Origin: PALSA-1296 sp037143335
GTDB taxonomy: Bacteria; Bacteroidota; Ignavibacteria; Palsa-1295
Direction of reading: 5' to 3'
Length of the DNA: 64,000 nucleotides
NCBI GenBank assembly: GCA_037143335.1
Contig: JBAWZA010000003.1
Coordinates: forward strand, 62,001 to 126,000
Of this stretch, positions 50,293 to 59,698 are shown in pieces. The notes below the pieces were generated by a model. It did no database searches, was not told where the DNA came from, and was given only the letters and a program-made list of their open reading frames with translations. Every line of letters starts with the position of its first letter. The first letter of the stretch is position 1. The translations under genes and the position numbers were made by a program.

Positions 50293-51042
50293 TTACTGTT
50301 TTGAACGATGGCGATAACCTGTCATGTCCTTATCTTCGGGTGTGATCGCAGTCTTCATAATCTTGAGCTGCTGACCTGGATAAATCAAATCGGGATTCTT
50401 GATTTGATCGCTATTGGCATGCCAAATCTTTGGCCATGCAAATGGATCGCCGTAAATCTCTGGCTTCTTTGCGATGTTCCAGAGGCAATCACGATCTTTG
50501 CGCCATGTGCCTACAGTATAATCTGTATTAGGCGGTACCATCCCACGCTTCATCTGCATGAACGTAGTTGACATAGCCTGCACTCTGCTCTTATGATCAG
50601 GGAATACTACTAACTTATTCGAGCGTAATGCACGAATTTCGGTTTCTAACGCATCAACGCGGGCTTTATTTTGATTGAGTGCTTCAGGTCCCATGGAGCG
50701 AAGTGTATTCAATTCACTCTCGTCACGAGTTAATCTTTCGCGGAAAGCATTATAGCCATTGACATCTGAACCGCAAAGAGCATAGAGATCGGTCTTGCAC
50801 TTTTCGTTATCAGCTATGCGCTGTTTGAGATCAGCATTTGCCTTCGCAATCGCATCATTGGTAGCTTGAATGTCAGCGCGGAGCGTGACGATTTCGGTGC
50901 TGCGGAATGTGATTGTTGAATCAGCTTGCTCCTTGGTGAATTCTTCTGGGTAAGCTGAATTGTATTTGTTGCGCTCCTGTGCTGATGCTATTCCAGCGAG
51001 GGCGGTAACGATGAATAAAGTAATTATGGAAATCTTTTTCAT
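50293..51042 (-). CDS. Secreted LysM-domain protein with coiled coil
   Basis: 249 residues. Signal peptide MKKISIITLFIVTALAGIASAQ. Residues about 50-150 are charged and helical, likely coiled coil (TEIVTLRADIQATNDAIAKANADLKQRI). A LysM-like carbohydrate-binding module follows at about 175-230 (YTVGTWRKDRDCLWNIAKKPEIYGDPFAWPKIWHAN..., NPDLIYPGQQLKI). Strong ribosome binding site GGAGG 8 nt before the ATG. The upstream gene, 23 nt away, encodes a lipoprotein with a similar coiled coil, so the two probably form an envelope unit that anchors to peptidoglycan. Resembles Bacteroidota LysM proteins of unclear role. Confidence 0.87.
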   Translation of the reverse strand: MKKISIITLFIVTALAGIASAQERNKYNSAYPEEFTKEQADSTITFRSTEIVTLRADIQATNDAIAKANADLKQRIADNEKCKTDLYALCGSDVNGYNAFRERLTRDESELNTLRSMGPEALNQNKARVDALETEIRALRSNKLVVFPDHKSRVQAMSTTFMQMKRGMVPPNTDYTVGTWRKDRDCLWNIAKKPEIYGDPFAWPKIWHANSDQIKNPDLIYPGQQLKIMKTAITPEDKDMTGYRHRSKQ

Positions 51043-51065
51043 GAGTTTTTCCTCCGTGGTATAGA

Positions 51066-51425
51066 TTAGTGGCGTTTTTTCTTTTTAACTTCAGGTGCTG
51101 GCGGCGGAGGAGGCGGTGGTGGATTCCACTCCGCAGCATCCGGCCAGATATTTGGCCACATGGACAAACCTTCACGAACTTGGGCCGTGAGCTTATTGCA
51201 GTCGTTGAGATCGCGGTCTTGCGCCGCAAGCTTTCCTTGCACATCGCTCAAGCTGCCCTTGGCGCGCTCGAGGTCTATGCGAAGACCGTCGCGTGTACGA
51301 TCAAGCTCGGTGATCTTCTTCATCTGTTCCTCAGTTGCTTTATTCGAACAACTGGATAACCCCAGTACCAAGCTTGCGCCGATACAAAGAGTAAGGAGTA
51401 GTTTATTTGGTGATTTCATGCTCAT
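51066..51425 (-). CDS. Small coiled-coil lipoprotein with polyproline tail
   Basis: 119 residues from the ATG at 51425 (or 117 from the ATG at 51419); the upstream in-frame extension lies in the promoter and is discarded. It has a lipoprotein signal with lipobox LSSC. Residues about 30-90 form a heptad-like helix (EEQMKKITELDRTRDGLRIDLERAKGSLSDVQGKLAAQ). The C-terminus holds WPNIWPDAAEWN, a run of eight Pro, and KKKKRH. The WPNIW word echoes WPKIW in the LysM domain encoded next. It may be an Lpp-like tether or a partner of the LysM protein; inference only. Confidence 0.8.
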   Translation of the reverse strand: MSMKSPNKLLLTLCIGASLVLGLSSCSNKATEEQMKKITELDRTRDGLRIDLERAKGSLSDVQGKLAAQDRDLNDCNKLTAQVREGLSMWPNIWPDAAEWNPPPPPPPPAPEVKKKKRH

Positions 51426-51501
51426 AGAAATACTATGAATGATAAAAAAAAGTGATATGAAAAGTTGTGGCAAATGCGGGTTAGTCTCCCGTATTCCCTT
51501 G

Positions 51502-51535
51502 CAAAAATACGACAAATTTCCAGCCACGTGCCAAA
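51502..51535 (-). promoter_or_regulatory. Promoter of the lipoprotein/LysM operon
   Basis: On the minus strand TTTG (51535-51532), a 22-nt spacer, then TATTTTTG (51509-51502), an exact TAnnTTTG. The start would be near 51495, leaving a leader of about 70 nt before the ATG at 51425. Confidence 0.5.
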
Positions 51536-51622
51536 TATACACAATTTGACACAAATGGGATTGCCACAAATCAAAAAAACTTTCTCATTTTCAGCAAAAG
51601 TGCTGAAACAGCGCTTTTTTCG

Positions 51623-52738
51623 CTATTTACGCGATGGGTTAGGAGGAGCAATGACCTGTACCTTCTCGCCTTCAGTGTAAGAATTACCTATTCCCAAACC
51701 AATTGTCTGACCCGGCACAAGACCGGAGGCAATCTGGATTACCTTACCGTCATTATCTGCCAACTCGATCTTTTGAAAGTGCAAGACCTGTCCAGAGTCA
51801 ACAAGCGCAACGAAATACTCACCCTTCCGAATGATAAGACCCTCCGAAGGAATTTGTGCATACTCTCGAGCTTTCATTTTGATGGTCACACGGACAAAAC
51901 TTCCTGGGAGTATGGCATTATCTTTATTATCCAAATCAATCTCGGCAAGCAGTGTCCGAGTCTTCTGATCAATCTCACCTGTGTAACGTGTGATCGTAGC
52001 GCTAATTTTCTTATCCGGTCGCTCAGGAATAATTACCGTTACAGAATCACCGGCGTGAATAGATACTGCATCCTTCTGATTGAGATAAATATAGATTCGT
52101 ACTCGGTTGAGTTCCGAAAGAGTCACGATAGGCGCACTGTTACTACCACCCTGAACAAATGCACCTCGATCAACAAATCGTGAGGTAACTTTTCCTGAGA
52201 GTGGTGATCGTAGGGTTTGGTAGGAGCGTTGCTGCGAAGCAGCGGCTAATAATGCTTCTGCTGCTTCAGCATTTGCAAGCGATTGTTCCGCATCCTGAGG
52301 AGCGATCAATGACTTTGCAAGAAGATCCTGATTACGCTTTGCAATGCTGCGCTTATTCTTAGCATCAACTTCAAGTGCTGAATATTGTTTATCTAATTCG
52401 GGCGACTCAATCGTTGCAATTATCTGACCATCCTTTACATCATCCCCGCGATCAACAACTATCTTCCCAACATATCCACTGATCTTCGCATACAGTGTGA
52501 CACTTGCGTACGGGCGCACCTCACCGGGTAGATTAATCATTCGTTCGGGAGATGCCGGAGTAACTTGTGCTATACGGATCCGAGCACCAGCACTCGCATC
52601 CTTCTCACGCTCAGTGGCATCGTCATGCGTAGCATGTCCTTTCGAAATGCTTAAGTATAAGTACGCAGCACATGCTACAATGAGCAGGATGATACCGCCG
52701 AAAAGAAATGCCCTCGATTTTGGTCGTGCTTCGTTCAT
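51623..52738 (-). CDS. RND efflux periplasmic adaptor (membrane fusion protein)
   Basis: 371 residues from the ATG at 52738; the upstream frame overlaps the pump gene. One N-terminal helix (FLFGGIILLIVACAAYLYLSI) anchors it. HlyD/AcrA-type layout: barrel-sandwich half GEVRPYASVTLYAKISGYVGKIVVDRGDDVKDGQIIATIESPEL, a helical hairpin (NKRSIAKRNQDLLAKSLIAPQDAEQSLANAEAAEALL), the second half TLRSPLSGKVTSRFVDRGAFV, then beta-barrel and membrane-proximal domains. It joins the inner-membrane pump, encoded 7 nt upstream, to an outer-membrane channel that is not in this window. Gene order pump-then-adaptor is the reverse of acrAB. Confidence 0.93.
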   Translation of the reverse strand: MNEARPKSRAFLFGGIILLIVACAAYLYLSISKGHATHDDATEREKDASAGARIRIAQVTPASPERMINLPGEVRPYASVTLYAKISGYVGKIVVDRGDDVKDGQIIATIESPELDKQYSALEVDAKNKRSIAKRNQDLLAKSLIAPQDAEQSLANAEAAEALLAAASQQRSYQTLRSPLSGKVTSRFVDRGAFVQGGSNSAPIVTLSELNRVRIYIYLNQKDAVSIHAGDSVTVIIPERPDKKISATITRYTGEIDQKTRTLLAEIDLDNKDNAILPGSFVRVTIKMKAREYAQIPSEGLIIRKGEYFVALVDSGQVLHFQKIELADNDGKVIQIASGLVPGQTIGLGIGNSYTEGEKVQVIAPPNPSRK

Positions 52739-52745
52739 ACGTTCG

Positions 52746-55700
52746 TTATAAAATGACGGGTACCGTCGATTCTGAATGTGGGTCAAACTCTAACCCTTTT
52801 TCTTCAGCAGAAAATTTTTCCTCAAGGCGATGACGAGTCGGCTTGCCTTTTCGGAAATACGAATAAATAATTGGTACGATAAAAATTGTGGAGAGCGTCG
52901 CGAATATCAATCCACCAATCACGGCTCTGCCAAGTGGTGCATTTTGCTCGCCGCCTTCCCCGAGCCCGAGTGCCATCGGTATCATCCCAAGTATCATCGC
53001 AAGTGCTGTCATAAGTACAGGACGAAGTCTTGTCTTGCCTGCCTCTAATGCGCCGCGAAGTGAATCATAGCCATGCGAGACGCGCACTTCATTTGCGAAG
53101 CTCACGAGTAAAGTGGAATTAGAAACCGCAATGCCGACGGACATGATTGCACCCATCAGTGAGATTACGTTTACTGTAGTGCCAGTAATCGCAAGCATCC
53201 AGATTATACCACACATTGCTCCGGGAATTGCAACCATTACTATAAAAGGATCGAGCCAGGATTGAAAGAGAACGACCATCAGGAGATATACTAACAATAT
53301 CGCGATGATAATTCCAAATCCCAAGCTCCTGAATGCTTCTGTCATCACTTCATTTTGTCCGCGCAAAGTTATTTTCATTCCTTTGGGAAGTGAATCGAGA
53401 GAATTGATCGCGCTCTGGATATCTCCCGCTGTCGAACCAAGATCACGACCCTCGACGGATGCAGTTACATCAAGCACTCGTTGAACGGTGTAGTGATCAA
53501 TTTCATTAGCAACCCAGTCGCTCTTGATTGTCACTAAATTACCTAATGTCTGTGTTGGAGCTGTTGGTTGATCCGATGCAGTCGGTGCTACGTTTTGCAC
53601 CAACGTCCCTGATGAAGATGGTGTGATCGGACTCGAAAGCAATTCTTCCATTGACGTCACCCGCTCCGTTGGCACCTTCACTGCGACAGTATAATTTACG
53701 TTGTTTTGCGGATTCAAATAAAACGAAGGTGCAATCAGTGCGCTTGAGGAAAGCGATACTAACATTGAGTTGGCGACATTTCCGATTGTCAAACCAAGTT
53801 GCGCCGCACGTTCGCGATCTACATTCAGCCTGAACGTAGGATAATCGAGCACTTGTTTTATTGCAACATCACTGGCGCCGGGAATTGCTTTCATTTTATG
53901 GTAGAGCTTCAGAGCAATCTCGTGCCCTTTGACAAGATCAGGATACTGGATCTGAACATCAATCGGCGAAGGCAACCCAAAATTCAGGACCTGACTCATG
54001 ATATCCGCTGGTTGAAAAAACATGGAAGTACCTGGGAAGTGATCTTGTACTTGTCGGCGAATCTTCTTCATGTATTCCGTCGTCGAGTGGTGTTCGGGCT
54101 TCAGAGAAATCAATATCTCGGCATCCATTCCGCCAGCGTTATCGGATGGGACAAATGACAAATTAAAATATGTCGGCACGCCAATCATATCATTGAGAGT
54201 CGCAAGTTCTGACCGCGGAATAATCCTTCGAATGGAATCCTCGACAGCGAGTACTAATTTTTCCGTTTCTTCGAGTCGCGAACCAACAGGCGCACGAAAA
54301 TGGAGTTTCATCAGCCCTGTGTCAGTCCGTGGAAAGAAATCGGTGCCGACGATATTCAAAAGTAAAATCGAGACGACCAGGACTCCACCAGATATAATCA
54401 GAGCAAATGGTCGATGGCGCAAAAATGATTCGAGCAATTTGCCATACACATCTTGCAATTTATCAAATCCGCGCTCTCGTCTGGCATTGAATCGTGTGAA
54501 AAAATTATTTTTCTTATTTGTAGTATGATCAAGATGCTCACCTGACATGAGCATTCGTGAAAGTGTCGGTACGAGTGTTCTCGACAAAATATAAGACGCA
54601 ATCATTGAGATGACAACCGAGAGTGCCATCGGTGTAAAGAGAAACTTCGAAGGACCTGTTAGGAGCACAACTGGAAAGAAAACAATACAGATCGAAAGCG
54701 TAGCCATAATTGCAGGCACCGCGATCTGAGAAGCTCCATCTAAGATTGCAACCGTCAACGGCTTGCCCATATTCCGGTTTCGATGGATATTCTCTACTTC
54801 AACGGTCGCATCATCCACAAGCATGCCGATGGCAAGTGAGAGGCCGCCGAGAGTCATGATATTCAGAGAATTCCCCGTTAGGTTCAATCCGATAATTCCG
54901 CAAAAAATTGCGAGCGGTATCGAAGTGCAGACGATAAGTACGCTCCTCCAACTTCCGAGGAAGAGTAATATCATTAATGAGACCAAAATCGCAGCGATCA
55001 CACCCTCGCGCATGACGCTATCAATAGCGGATTGCACGAAAACAGACTGATCAAAATCAACTTTTAGCTCTAAGCCATTCGGAGCCGCTGCCTTGATAGA
55101 AGGAAGTGCCTCTTTCACCGCATTAACCACGGCTATCGTTGAGGCATTTGCTTTCTTAATAATCGCGAGGTACGTTGCACGTTTGCCATTGACGTGAACG
55201 ATGTTGACTTGTGTGTTATAACTATCGCTCACTTTACCAATATCACCAATTCGAATGACCGAACCGTTGACAACTTTCACTGGTATCGAGTTGAAATCTT
55301 CAATCGAAGGCGGACTGGAGTTAATAGAGATGTTATATTCGACTGCTCCTAGACGTGCTGTACCAGCAGGAAGAACCGTGTTTGAATTACCAAGTGCGGT
55401 CACAACATCACTTGCAGAAAGTCCTTTTGACGCCAAACGTTTCGGATCAATGTCAACGGTTATCAATCTTCCTTTTCCTCCATACGGAGCCGGTGTCGAA
55501 AGACCGGGAATCGTGAAGAGACTTATGCGAATAAAATTGATGCCATAATCATAGATTTGCTCCTCACTCATTGTCGGGCTTGACATGGTCAACTGAGCTA
55601 CAGGCACGTTGCTTGCATTAAACCTGATAACAGCTGGTGCTCCAATTCCAGGAGGCATAGACTTTAGCACTCCTTGATTCACAGCCGCGATCTGTGCCAT

Positions 55701-56015
55701 CGCACTTCCGATGTCTGTTCCCTGCTCAAAATAAATTCTTAGTAATCCGATACTCGGAATTGACGATGACTCGATTTTTGTGATACCGCTCACGGTTGTG
55801 GAGTAGGCACGTTCGGAGAGCAAGACGACCCTGCGCTCCATGTCTTCAGCAGAGAGACCGTTGTAATTCCAAACAACAGATACAACGGGAATATCAATCG
55901 TCGGAAAAATATCCACGAGCATACTCTTGAGTGAGAGGATCCCCATCAAAAGTATGAAAAAACAAAATACTGCCGTAGTATAAGGGCGACGAAGTGCTAA
56001 GCGTACGATCCACAT
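52746..56015 (-). CDS. RND-family efflux transporter (AcrB/MexF-like)
   Basis: 1089 residues, normal for HAE1/HME-size pumps. Twelve-helix, proton-driven export pump of the inner membrane. It begins with helix 1 (RRPYTTAVFCFFILLMGILSL) and shows the family words SERAYSTTVSGI, YDYGINFIRISLFTIPGLSTPAPYGG, and IGMLVDDATVEVENIHR in helix 4 with the proton-relay Asp pair. The second half repeats the fold (GIIIAILLVYLLMVVLFQSWLDPFIVMVAIPGAMCGIIW) and ends with RLRPVLMTALAMILGMIPMALGLGEGGEQNAPLGRAVIGG. Substrates cannot be read. In a probable operon with the adaptor. Confidence 0.95.
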   Translation of the reverse strand: MWIVRLALRRPYTTAVFCFFILLMGILSLKSMLVDIFPTIDIPVVSVVWNYNGLSAEDMERRVVLLSERAYSTTVSGITKIESSSIPSIGLLRIYFEQGTDIGSAMAQIAAVNQGVLKSMPPGIGAPAVIRFNASNVPVAQLTMSSPTMSEEQIYDYGINFIRISLFTIPGLSTPAPYGGKGRLITVDIDPKRLASKGLSASDVVTALGNSNTVLPAGTARLGAVEYNISINSSPPSIEDFNSIPVKVVNGSVIRIGDIGKVSDSYNTQVNIVHVNGKRATYLAIIKKANASTIAVVNAVKEALPSIKAAAPNGLELKVDFDQSVFVQSAIDSVMREGVIAAILVSLMILLFLGSWRSVLIVCTSIPLAIFCGIIGLNLTGNSLNIMTLGGLSLAIGMLVDDATVEVENIHRNRNMGKPLTVAILDGASQIAVPAIMATLSICIVFFPVVLLTGPSKFLFTPMALSVVISMIASYILSRTLVPTLSRMLMSGEHLDHTTNKKNNFFTRFNARRERGFDKLQDVYGKLLESFLRHRPFALIISGGVLVVSILLLNIVGTDFFPRTDTGLMKLHFRAPVGSRLEETEKLVLAVEDSIRRIIPRSELATLNDMIGVPTYFNLSFVPSDNAGGMDAEILISLKPEHHSTTEYMKKIRRQVQDHFPGTSMFFQPADIMSQVLNFGLPSPIDVQIQYPDLVKGHEIALKLYHKMKAIPGASDVAIKQVLDYPTFRLNVDRERAAQLGLTIGNVANSMLVSLSSSALIAPSFYLNPQNNVNYTVAVKVPTERVTSMEELLSSPITPSSSGTLVQNVAPTASDQPTAPTQTLGNLVTIKSDWVANEIDHYTVQRVLDVTASVEGRDLGSTAGDIQSAINSLDSLPKGMKITLRGQNEVMTEAFRSLGFGIIIAILLVYLLMVVLFQSWLDPFIVMVAIPGAMCGIIWMLAITGTTVNVISLMGAIMSVGIAVSNSTLLVSFANEVRVSHGYDSLRGALEAGKTRLRPVLMTALAMILGMIPMALGLGEGGEQNAPLGRAVIGGLIFATLSTIFIVPIIYSYFRKGKPTRHRLEEKFSAEEKGLEFDPHSESTVPVIL

Positions 56016-56152
56016 AGTTGTTGGGGAATGTTATGCTTTAGTAATAACGAAAATCTTTCGGGGGGATGTTCTTGAATGGCACTCTTATGATGAAAAGAAT
56101 TACGGCGACAGAAAAGAATAACACCTAATCTAAGAGGAAAAGTCCGTCTGAG

Positions 56153-56671
56153 TTATAGAAAAGGGAGAAGCTCAGCAAGTGAATAGATGACTTGGGTAGC
56201 AGTCGAAGGATTGACTTCGTGTTCATTTATAAGAAAGGCTGTTTTCGTCCCAGCTTGGTTGCCAGCTTGTATATCGGTAGCTGCATCGCCAATCATCCAA
56301 GATGAGGCGAGATCGAGATCGTATTTATCCCTTGCCTCGAAGATCATCTGAGGTGAAGGTTTCCTCCTGGTCGAAGAATCGTCAGCGTCTGTGCAATAAT
56401 ATATATCATTAAATGCTACTCCGAAATTATCCGTTAGCGCGGCTTGCATTCTGTTGTGAATCTCTTGTAATTCCTGCTCACTCATCATACCAATTCCAAC
56501 TCCACGTTGATTTGTAACAATCATGGCAAGATAGCCTTTCGCTTTCACAGCCTGCAGGAATTCACCCACGCCCTCTCGGAAGGCGAACTCGCCCCAACTC
56601 CGGACGTATCCTCCGAGGATACGCTCGTTAACTACTCCGTCCCGATCAAAAAAAATTGCTTTTGCTTTCAC
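56153..56671 (-). CDS. HAD-IIIA phosphatase (heptose/histidinol-phosphatase-like)
   Basis: 172 residues, GTG start at 56671, 2 nt after the stop of the glycosylphosphotransferase gene. HAD motifs: FFDRDGVVNE (residues about 7-16, nucleophile Asp), VTNQRGVGIG near 53-62 (motif II Thr), RRKPSPQM near 105 (motif III Lys), and MIGDAATDIQAGNQAG near 126-141 (motif IV). It resembles GmhB, but the four-ligand zinc loop of GmhB (CxH...CxC) is missing, since the segment reads YYCTDADDSSTRRKP. Its position among surface-polysaccharide genes fits sugar-phosphate dephosphorylation. Substrate not known. Confidence 0.86.
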   Translation of the reverse strand: MKAKAIFFDRDGVVNERILGGYVRSWGEFAFREGVGEFLQAVKAKGYLAMIVTNQRGVGIGMMSEQELQEIHNRMQAALTDNFGVAFNDIYYCTDADDSSTRRKPSPQMIFEARDKYDLDLASSWMIGDAATDIQAGNQAGTKTAFLINEHEVNPSTATQVIYSLAELLPFL

Positions 56672-56673
56672 AA

Positions 56674-58119
56674 TTAGTATGCGTTCTTATCGCCTCTGAA
56701 CATGGTAATGAGTGTGCGCCAGACGATTGTCACATCAAAAATAAATGACCAATTCTCGATATAATACACATCATACTTAATTCTGCGCTCCATTTTATCA
56801 GGTGTTTCGGTAGCCCCGCGCAAACCGTTTACTTGTGCCCAACCTGTCACACCGGGCTTTACGAAATGGCGAACCATATAATTACCAATGATCTTCCGAT
56901 AATCTTCTGTATGCTTGAGCATGTGCGGACGTGGACCGATGACTGACATATCGCCGCGCAGTACATTCCAAAATTGTGGCAGCTCATCGAGGTTAGTGCG
57001 TCTCAGAATCGAGCCGATCCAAGTTAAGCGCGGATCATTCGGTACAGCTTGGATCGAATCTGCCATTTCACGTGGGAGGTTGCGCATGGTTCGATATTTA
57101 TAACAATAGAAGCTAGCACCGTCTTCACCTGTTCGTAGTTGCTTAAAAAAAATCGGTCCACGCGAAGTGAGTTTGATAAGCAATGCGCTTATGAAGAACA
57201 CCGGTGGAAAAACAACAAGCAGAATAAAGAGCGAAAAAATAATATCGAAGGTACGCTTCAAAGCTTTGTTCGATGGCAGATCAAGCGGAGCCTCGCGCAT
57301 ACGCACGAGCGAGAATTCGCCCACTTCTTCGATGATGCGTTTACCCTCGAATGCGGCGTAGTCATTGGGAATGACATTCACACGGATGCACTTATCTTCG
57401 CATTCAGTGACTAATCGTGCGATAGTTTCTTCGGTTGCCTTTGGGAGTGCAATCACCACTTCATCAACTGCTTGCGTTGCGGTGATTTTTTCAAGGTCAC
57501 CAAGCTTACCGAGAATCATGGGTCGCACTTTGCTATGGATTCCATTGTCATCCAAGAATCCTAAGACTCGGTAACCGTAGAGCGGATTATTATTAACTGC
57601 TGAGTAAAACCGCTCACCCGTTCGCCCTGCGCCGATGATAAGGATGTCACGAGTTGCTAAGTCGCGGGTGCGCATCAAGGTTTGAGTCGAACTTGCGATC
57701 ACACGCAAAATAAAGAGTACCGCCGAAGACGAAAGGAAAAAATAAATGAGAAATCCGCGAGAGAAATAATTGTAACCACCTTGTGCGACGATGAAAACCA
57801 ACACTGCAGTTGCAAGGAAACCAATTACTTTGAAGAGATCGCGAATTCTTCCAGCCGGAGCACCAAACTTATCACCATAAAGCCTTGTGATGAGTGCTAT
57901 CACAATCCAAGCCCCACTGATGTATGCTTCAAGTGGCGCGTAGATATTCGTTGGTGCACCCTCTAATAGATACGGTGATTGAAAAAGGAAAACCGAAAAT
58001 CGAACCAAGAAGGCAAGCTGAAATGAGACGTTCAGAATCAAAACGTCCAAAGCAAGATAGAGCGCCCTCCTTGTGAGATTGCGCTGCCTTACCCTCCCAC
58101 GTGAATCAATATGAGTCAT
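56674..58119 (-). CDS. Undecaprenyl-phosphate sugar-1-phosphate transferase (WcaJ/WbaP-type)
   Basis: 481 residues from the ATG at 58119 (overlaps the upstream gene by 14 nt). It starts lipid-linked oligosaccharide by placing sugar-1-phosphate on undecaprenyl phosphate. Four N-terminal helices, a CoA-binding-like Rossmann part (IIGAGRTGERFYSAV, LGFLDDNG), and a C-terminal catalytic domain with KRTFDIIFSLFIL, GPIFFKQLRTGEDG, YKYRTMR, LDELPQFWNVLRGDMSVIGPRP and VKPGVTGWAQVNGLRG. Flanked by a GT4 gene and a HAD phosphatase, so this is a small exopolysaccharide or O-antigen initiation cluster. Confidence 0.95.
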   Translation of the reverse strand: MTHIDSRGRVRQRNLTRRALYLALDVLILNVSFQLAFLVRFSVFLFQSPYLLEGAPTNIYAPLEAYISGAWIVIALITRLYGDKFGAPAGRIRDLFKVIGFLATAVLVFIVAQGGYNYFSRGFLIYFFLSSSAVLFILRVIASSTQTLMRTRDLATRDILIIGAGRTGERFYSAVNNNPLYGYRVLGFLDDNGIHSKVRPMILGKLGDLEKITATQAVDEVVIALPKATEETIARLVTECEDKCIRVNVIPNDYAAFEGKRIIEEVGEFSLVRMREAPLDLPSNKALKRTFDIIFSLFILLVVFPPVFFISALLIKLTSRGPIFFKQLRTGEDGASFYCYKYRTMRNLPREMADSIQAVPNDPRLTWIGSILRRTNLDELPQFWNVLRGDMSVIGPRPHMLKHTEDYRKIIGNYMVRHFVKPGVTGWAQVNGLRGATETPDKMERRIKYDVYYIENWSFIFDVTIVWRTLITMFRGDKNAY

Positions 58120-59470
58120 TCGTTCTGCGTTTCTTTTCTTCAGTGGATGACTTGACAAAATAATCGGGAATGATACCGCCGATTAATTCATCAAGCACCG
58201 CAAAAATGGTATCCCATGTGTATCGCTGCTCAATCAGGTTACGAGCATTCCGAGCAAGTCTGTGCTGCTCAGGAGAATCTCCTAAAAGCGATATTGCTGC
58301 CTCGGCAAATTCAACGTCCGTATCGCAGACAATAAGGTGTTGGTGATTAATCACTCCATCTACACCTGACGCACCAATCTCTGTTGTAATAACAGGAGTG
58401 CCAAGTGCCATGCATTCGAGCAATTTATTCTGTATCCCAGCTCCGACCTCCTGTGGATGAATGAAAAGTTTTGCGCTTTGATAATACGGTATAAGCGCTT
58501 CTACGTTTCCGTGTAGCGAAGCCCCCGCTGTCTCGGCTACAAGCTTTGCTAAAGCTGGACTTGGATCTTTTCCAGCGATAACTAAATTGGTATCCGGCGA
58601 GTGCATGCGAATCATAGGAAAAATTCGCGTCAGAATTCGCTCTGCCATGAGGCGATTGTGATAAATGCCGAGATGACCCGCAAAAAGAATCGTGTTCGCT
58701 TTCTGACCTTCAAAAAATTTATATGTGTCGATATCCACTCCATTCGTAAGAATGTTTGTGCGGAGAGTTGGATCTTCCTGAAGTATGCGAGCACGGTCGG
58801 ACTCAGCAACAAAGGTGACGAGGTCAAATTGCGATGCTATCTGCGGTTCATATTTCCGTAACTTGATTGCATCCATCTTGCGTACAAAATAGTCAGCAGA
58901 AAAACTAAATTTCTCCGAACCTCTTTCGTCAGCTAAAAGGCGGGAATCCTCTGCGATGAGTAACTTCGGAGCATCGGTGAAATTCTTGACATACTCAGCA
59001 GTGCGCACGAAAAAACAGACAACCAGATCATATCGCTTCGATGCAAGTGCAAGGTCAACTACCTCTTGCATTTGTGCTGAGTAGTACCATGCCATTTCGG
59101 CGGGAGTTCTTGAAAGCAGCGAAAGGGCCACATTCTTGATGGCAACGTTCTTGCTAAATGGAACGACAGTAACCGTACTCGCGAATTTCTTGATGTGCTG
59201 TAGGTTCTCATGTGTCGCACTTCCCCACTCATCAAGAGCGATGAGATCAACATCTGAAATGCTTGAGAGATGTCGGAGTAAATGATAGCTCTTCAACCGA
59301 TCTCCGCCAGATAACGGATACGGAAAGCGATACGTAAGAAAAAGTATTTTCTTCGGTGAGATAGTATGCGAAGCGAATTGGTTCACAGCGCGAAACTGAT
59401 ACGACGTTCGTGGCTCGAATAGGTTCATGTATTCTCGGTGTTGATAAAAGTACATCCCCTGCATTATCAT
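58106..59470 (-). CDS. Glycosyltransferase family 4 protein
   Basis: 454 residues. GT-B fold: N-terminal Rossmann half with ILFLTYRFPYPLSGGDRLKSYHLLRHLS (residues about 42-69), C-terminal half with ILTNGVDIDTYKF near 242, NTILFAGHLGIYHN near 260, and the donor-site motif HPQEVGAGIQNKLLECMALGTPVITTEIGASG near 335-366, in which Glu residues occupy the EX7E positions. The last residues run into the start of the glycosylphosphotransferase gene (14-nt overlap), so the two are made together for cell-surface polysaccharide. Sugar specificity unknown. Confidence 0.93.
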   Translation of the reverse strand: MIMQGMYFYQHREYMNLFEPRTSYQFRAVNQFASHTISPKKILFLTYRFPYPLSGGDRLKSYHLLRHLSSISDVDLIALDEWGSATHENLQHIKKFASTVTVVPFSKNVAIKNVALSLLSRTPAEMAWYYSAQMQEVVDLALASKRYDLVVCFFVRTAEYVKNFTDAPKLLIAEDSRLLADERGSEKFSFSADYFVRKMDAIKLRKYEPQIASQFDLVTFVAESDRARILQEDPTLRTNILTNGVDIDTYKFFEGQKANTILFAGHLGIYHNRLMAERILTRIFPMIRMHSPDTNLVIAGKDPSPALAKLVAETAGASLHGNVEALIPYYQSAKLFIHPQEVGAGIQNKLLECMALGTPVITTEIGASGVDGVINHQHLIVCDTDVEFAEAAISLLGDSPEQHRLARNARNLIEQRYTWDTIFAVLDELIGGIIPDYFVKSSTEEKKRRTNDSY

Positions 59471-59698
59471 AAGTACCGCGAGAATCAGATTCGTTGCGGT
59501 CAGGAATTTGTACCTTATCGTACTAAAACGAGTAAGTAAACCGTATCAAGTTGTCGTGTTTCGGTGCGTTCTGTTAGGTGTGTAAAAACTGATTTTGTAA
59601 CCCCTTACGGTCTTTCCGCAAAGGCACAACACAAAACCCTCAGTACAAATATACTACATTTTTAAGACCATTCTGAATTTTCGAGAAAAATTATTGCC
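59471..59698. other. Intergenic region, nothing recognised
   Basis: 228 nt between two minus-strand genes. No clear hairpin terminator, RNA gene or promoter pair seen. Confidence 0.4.
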
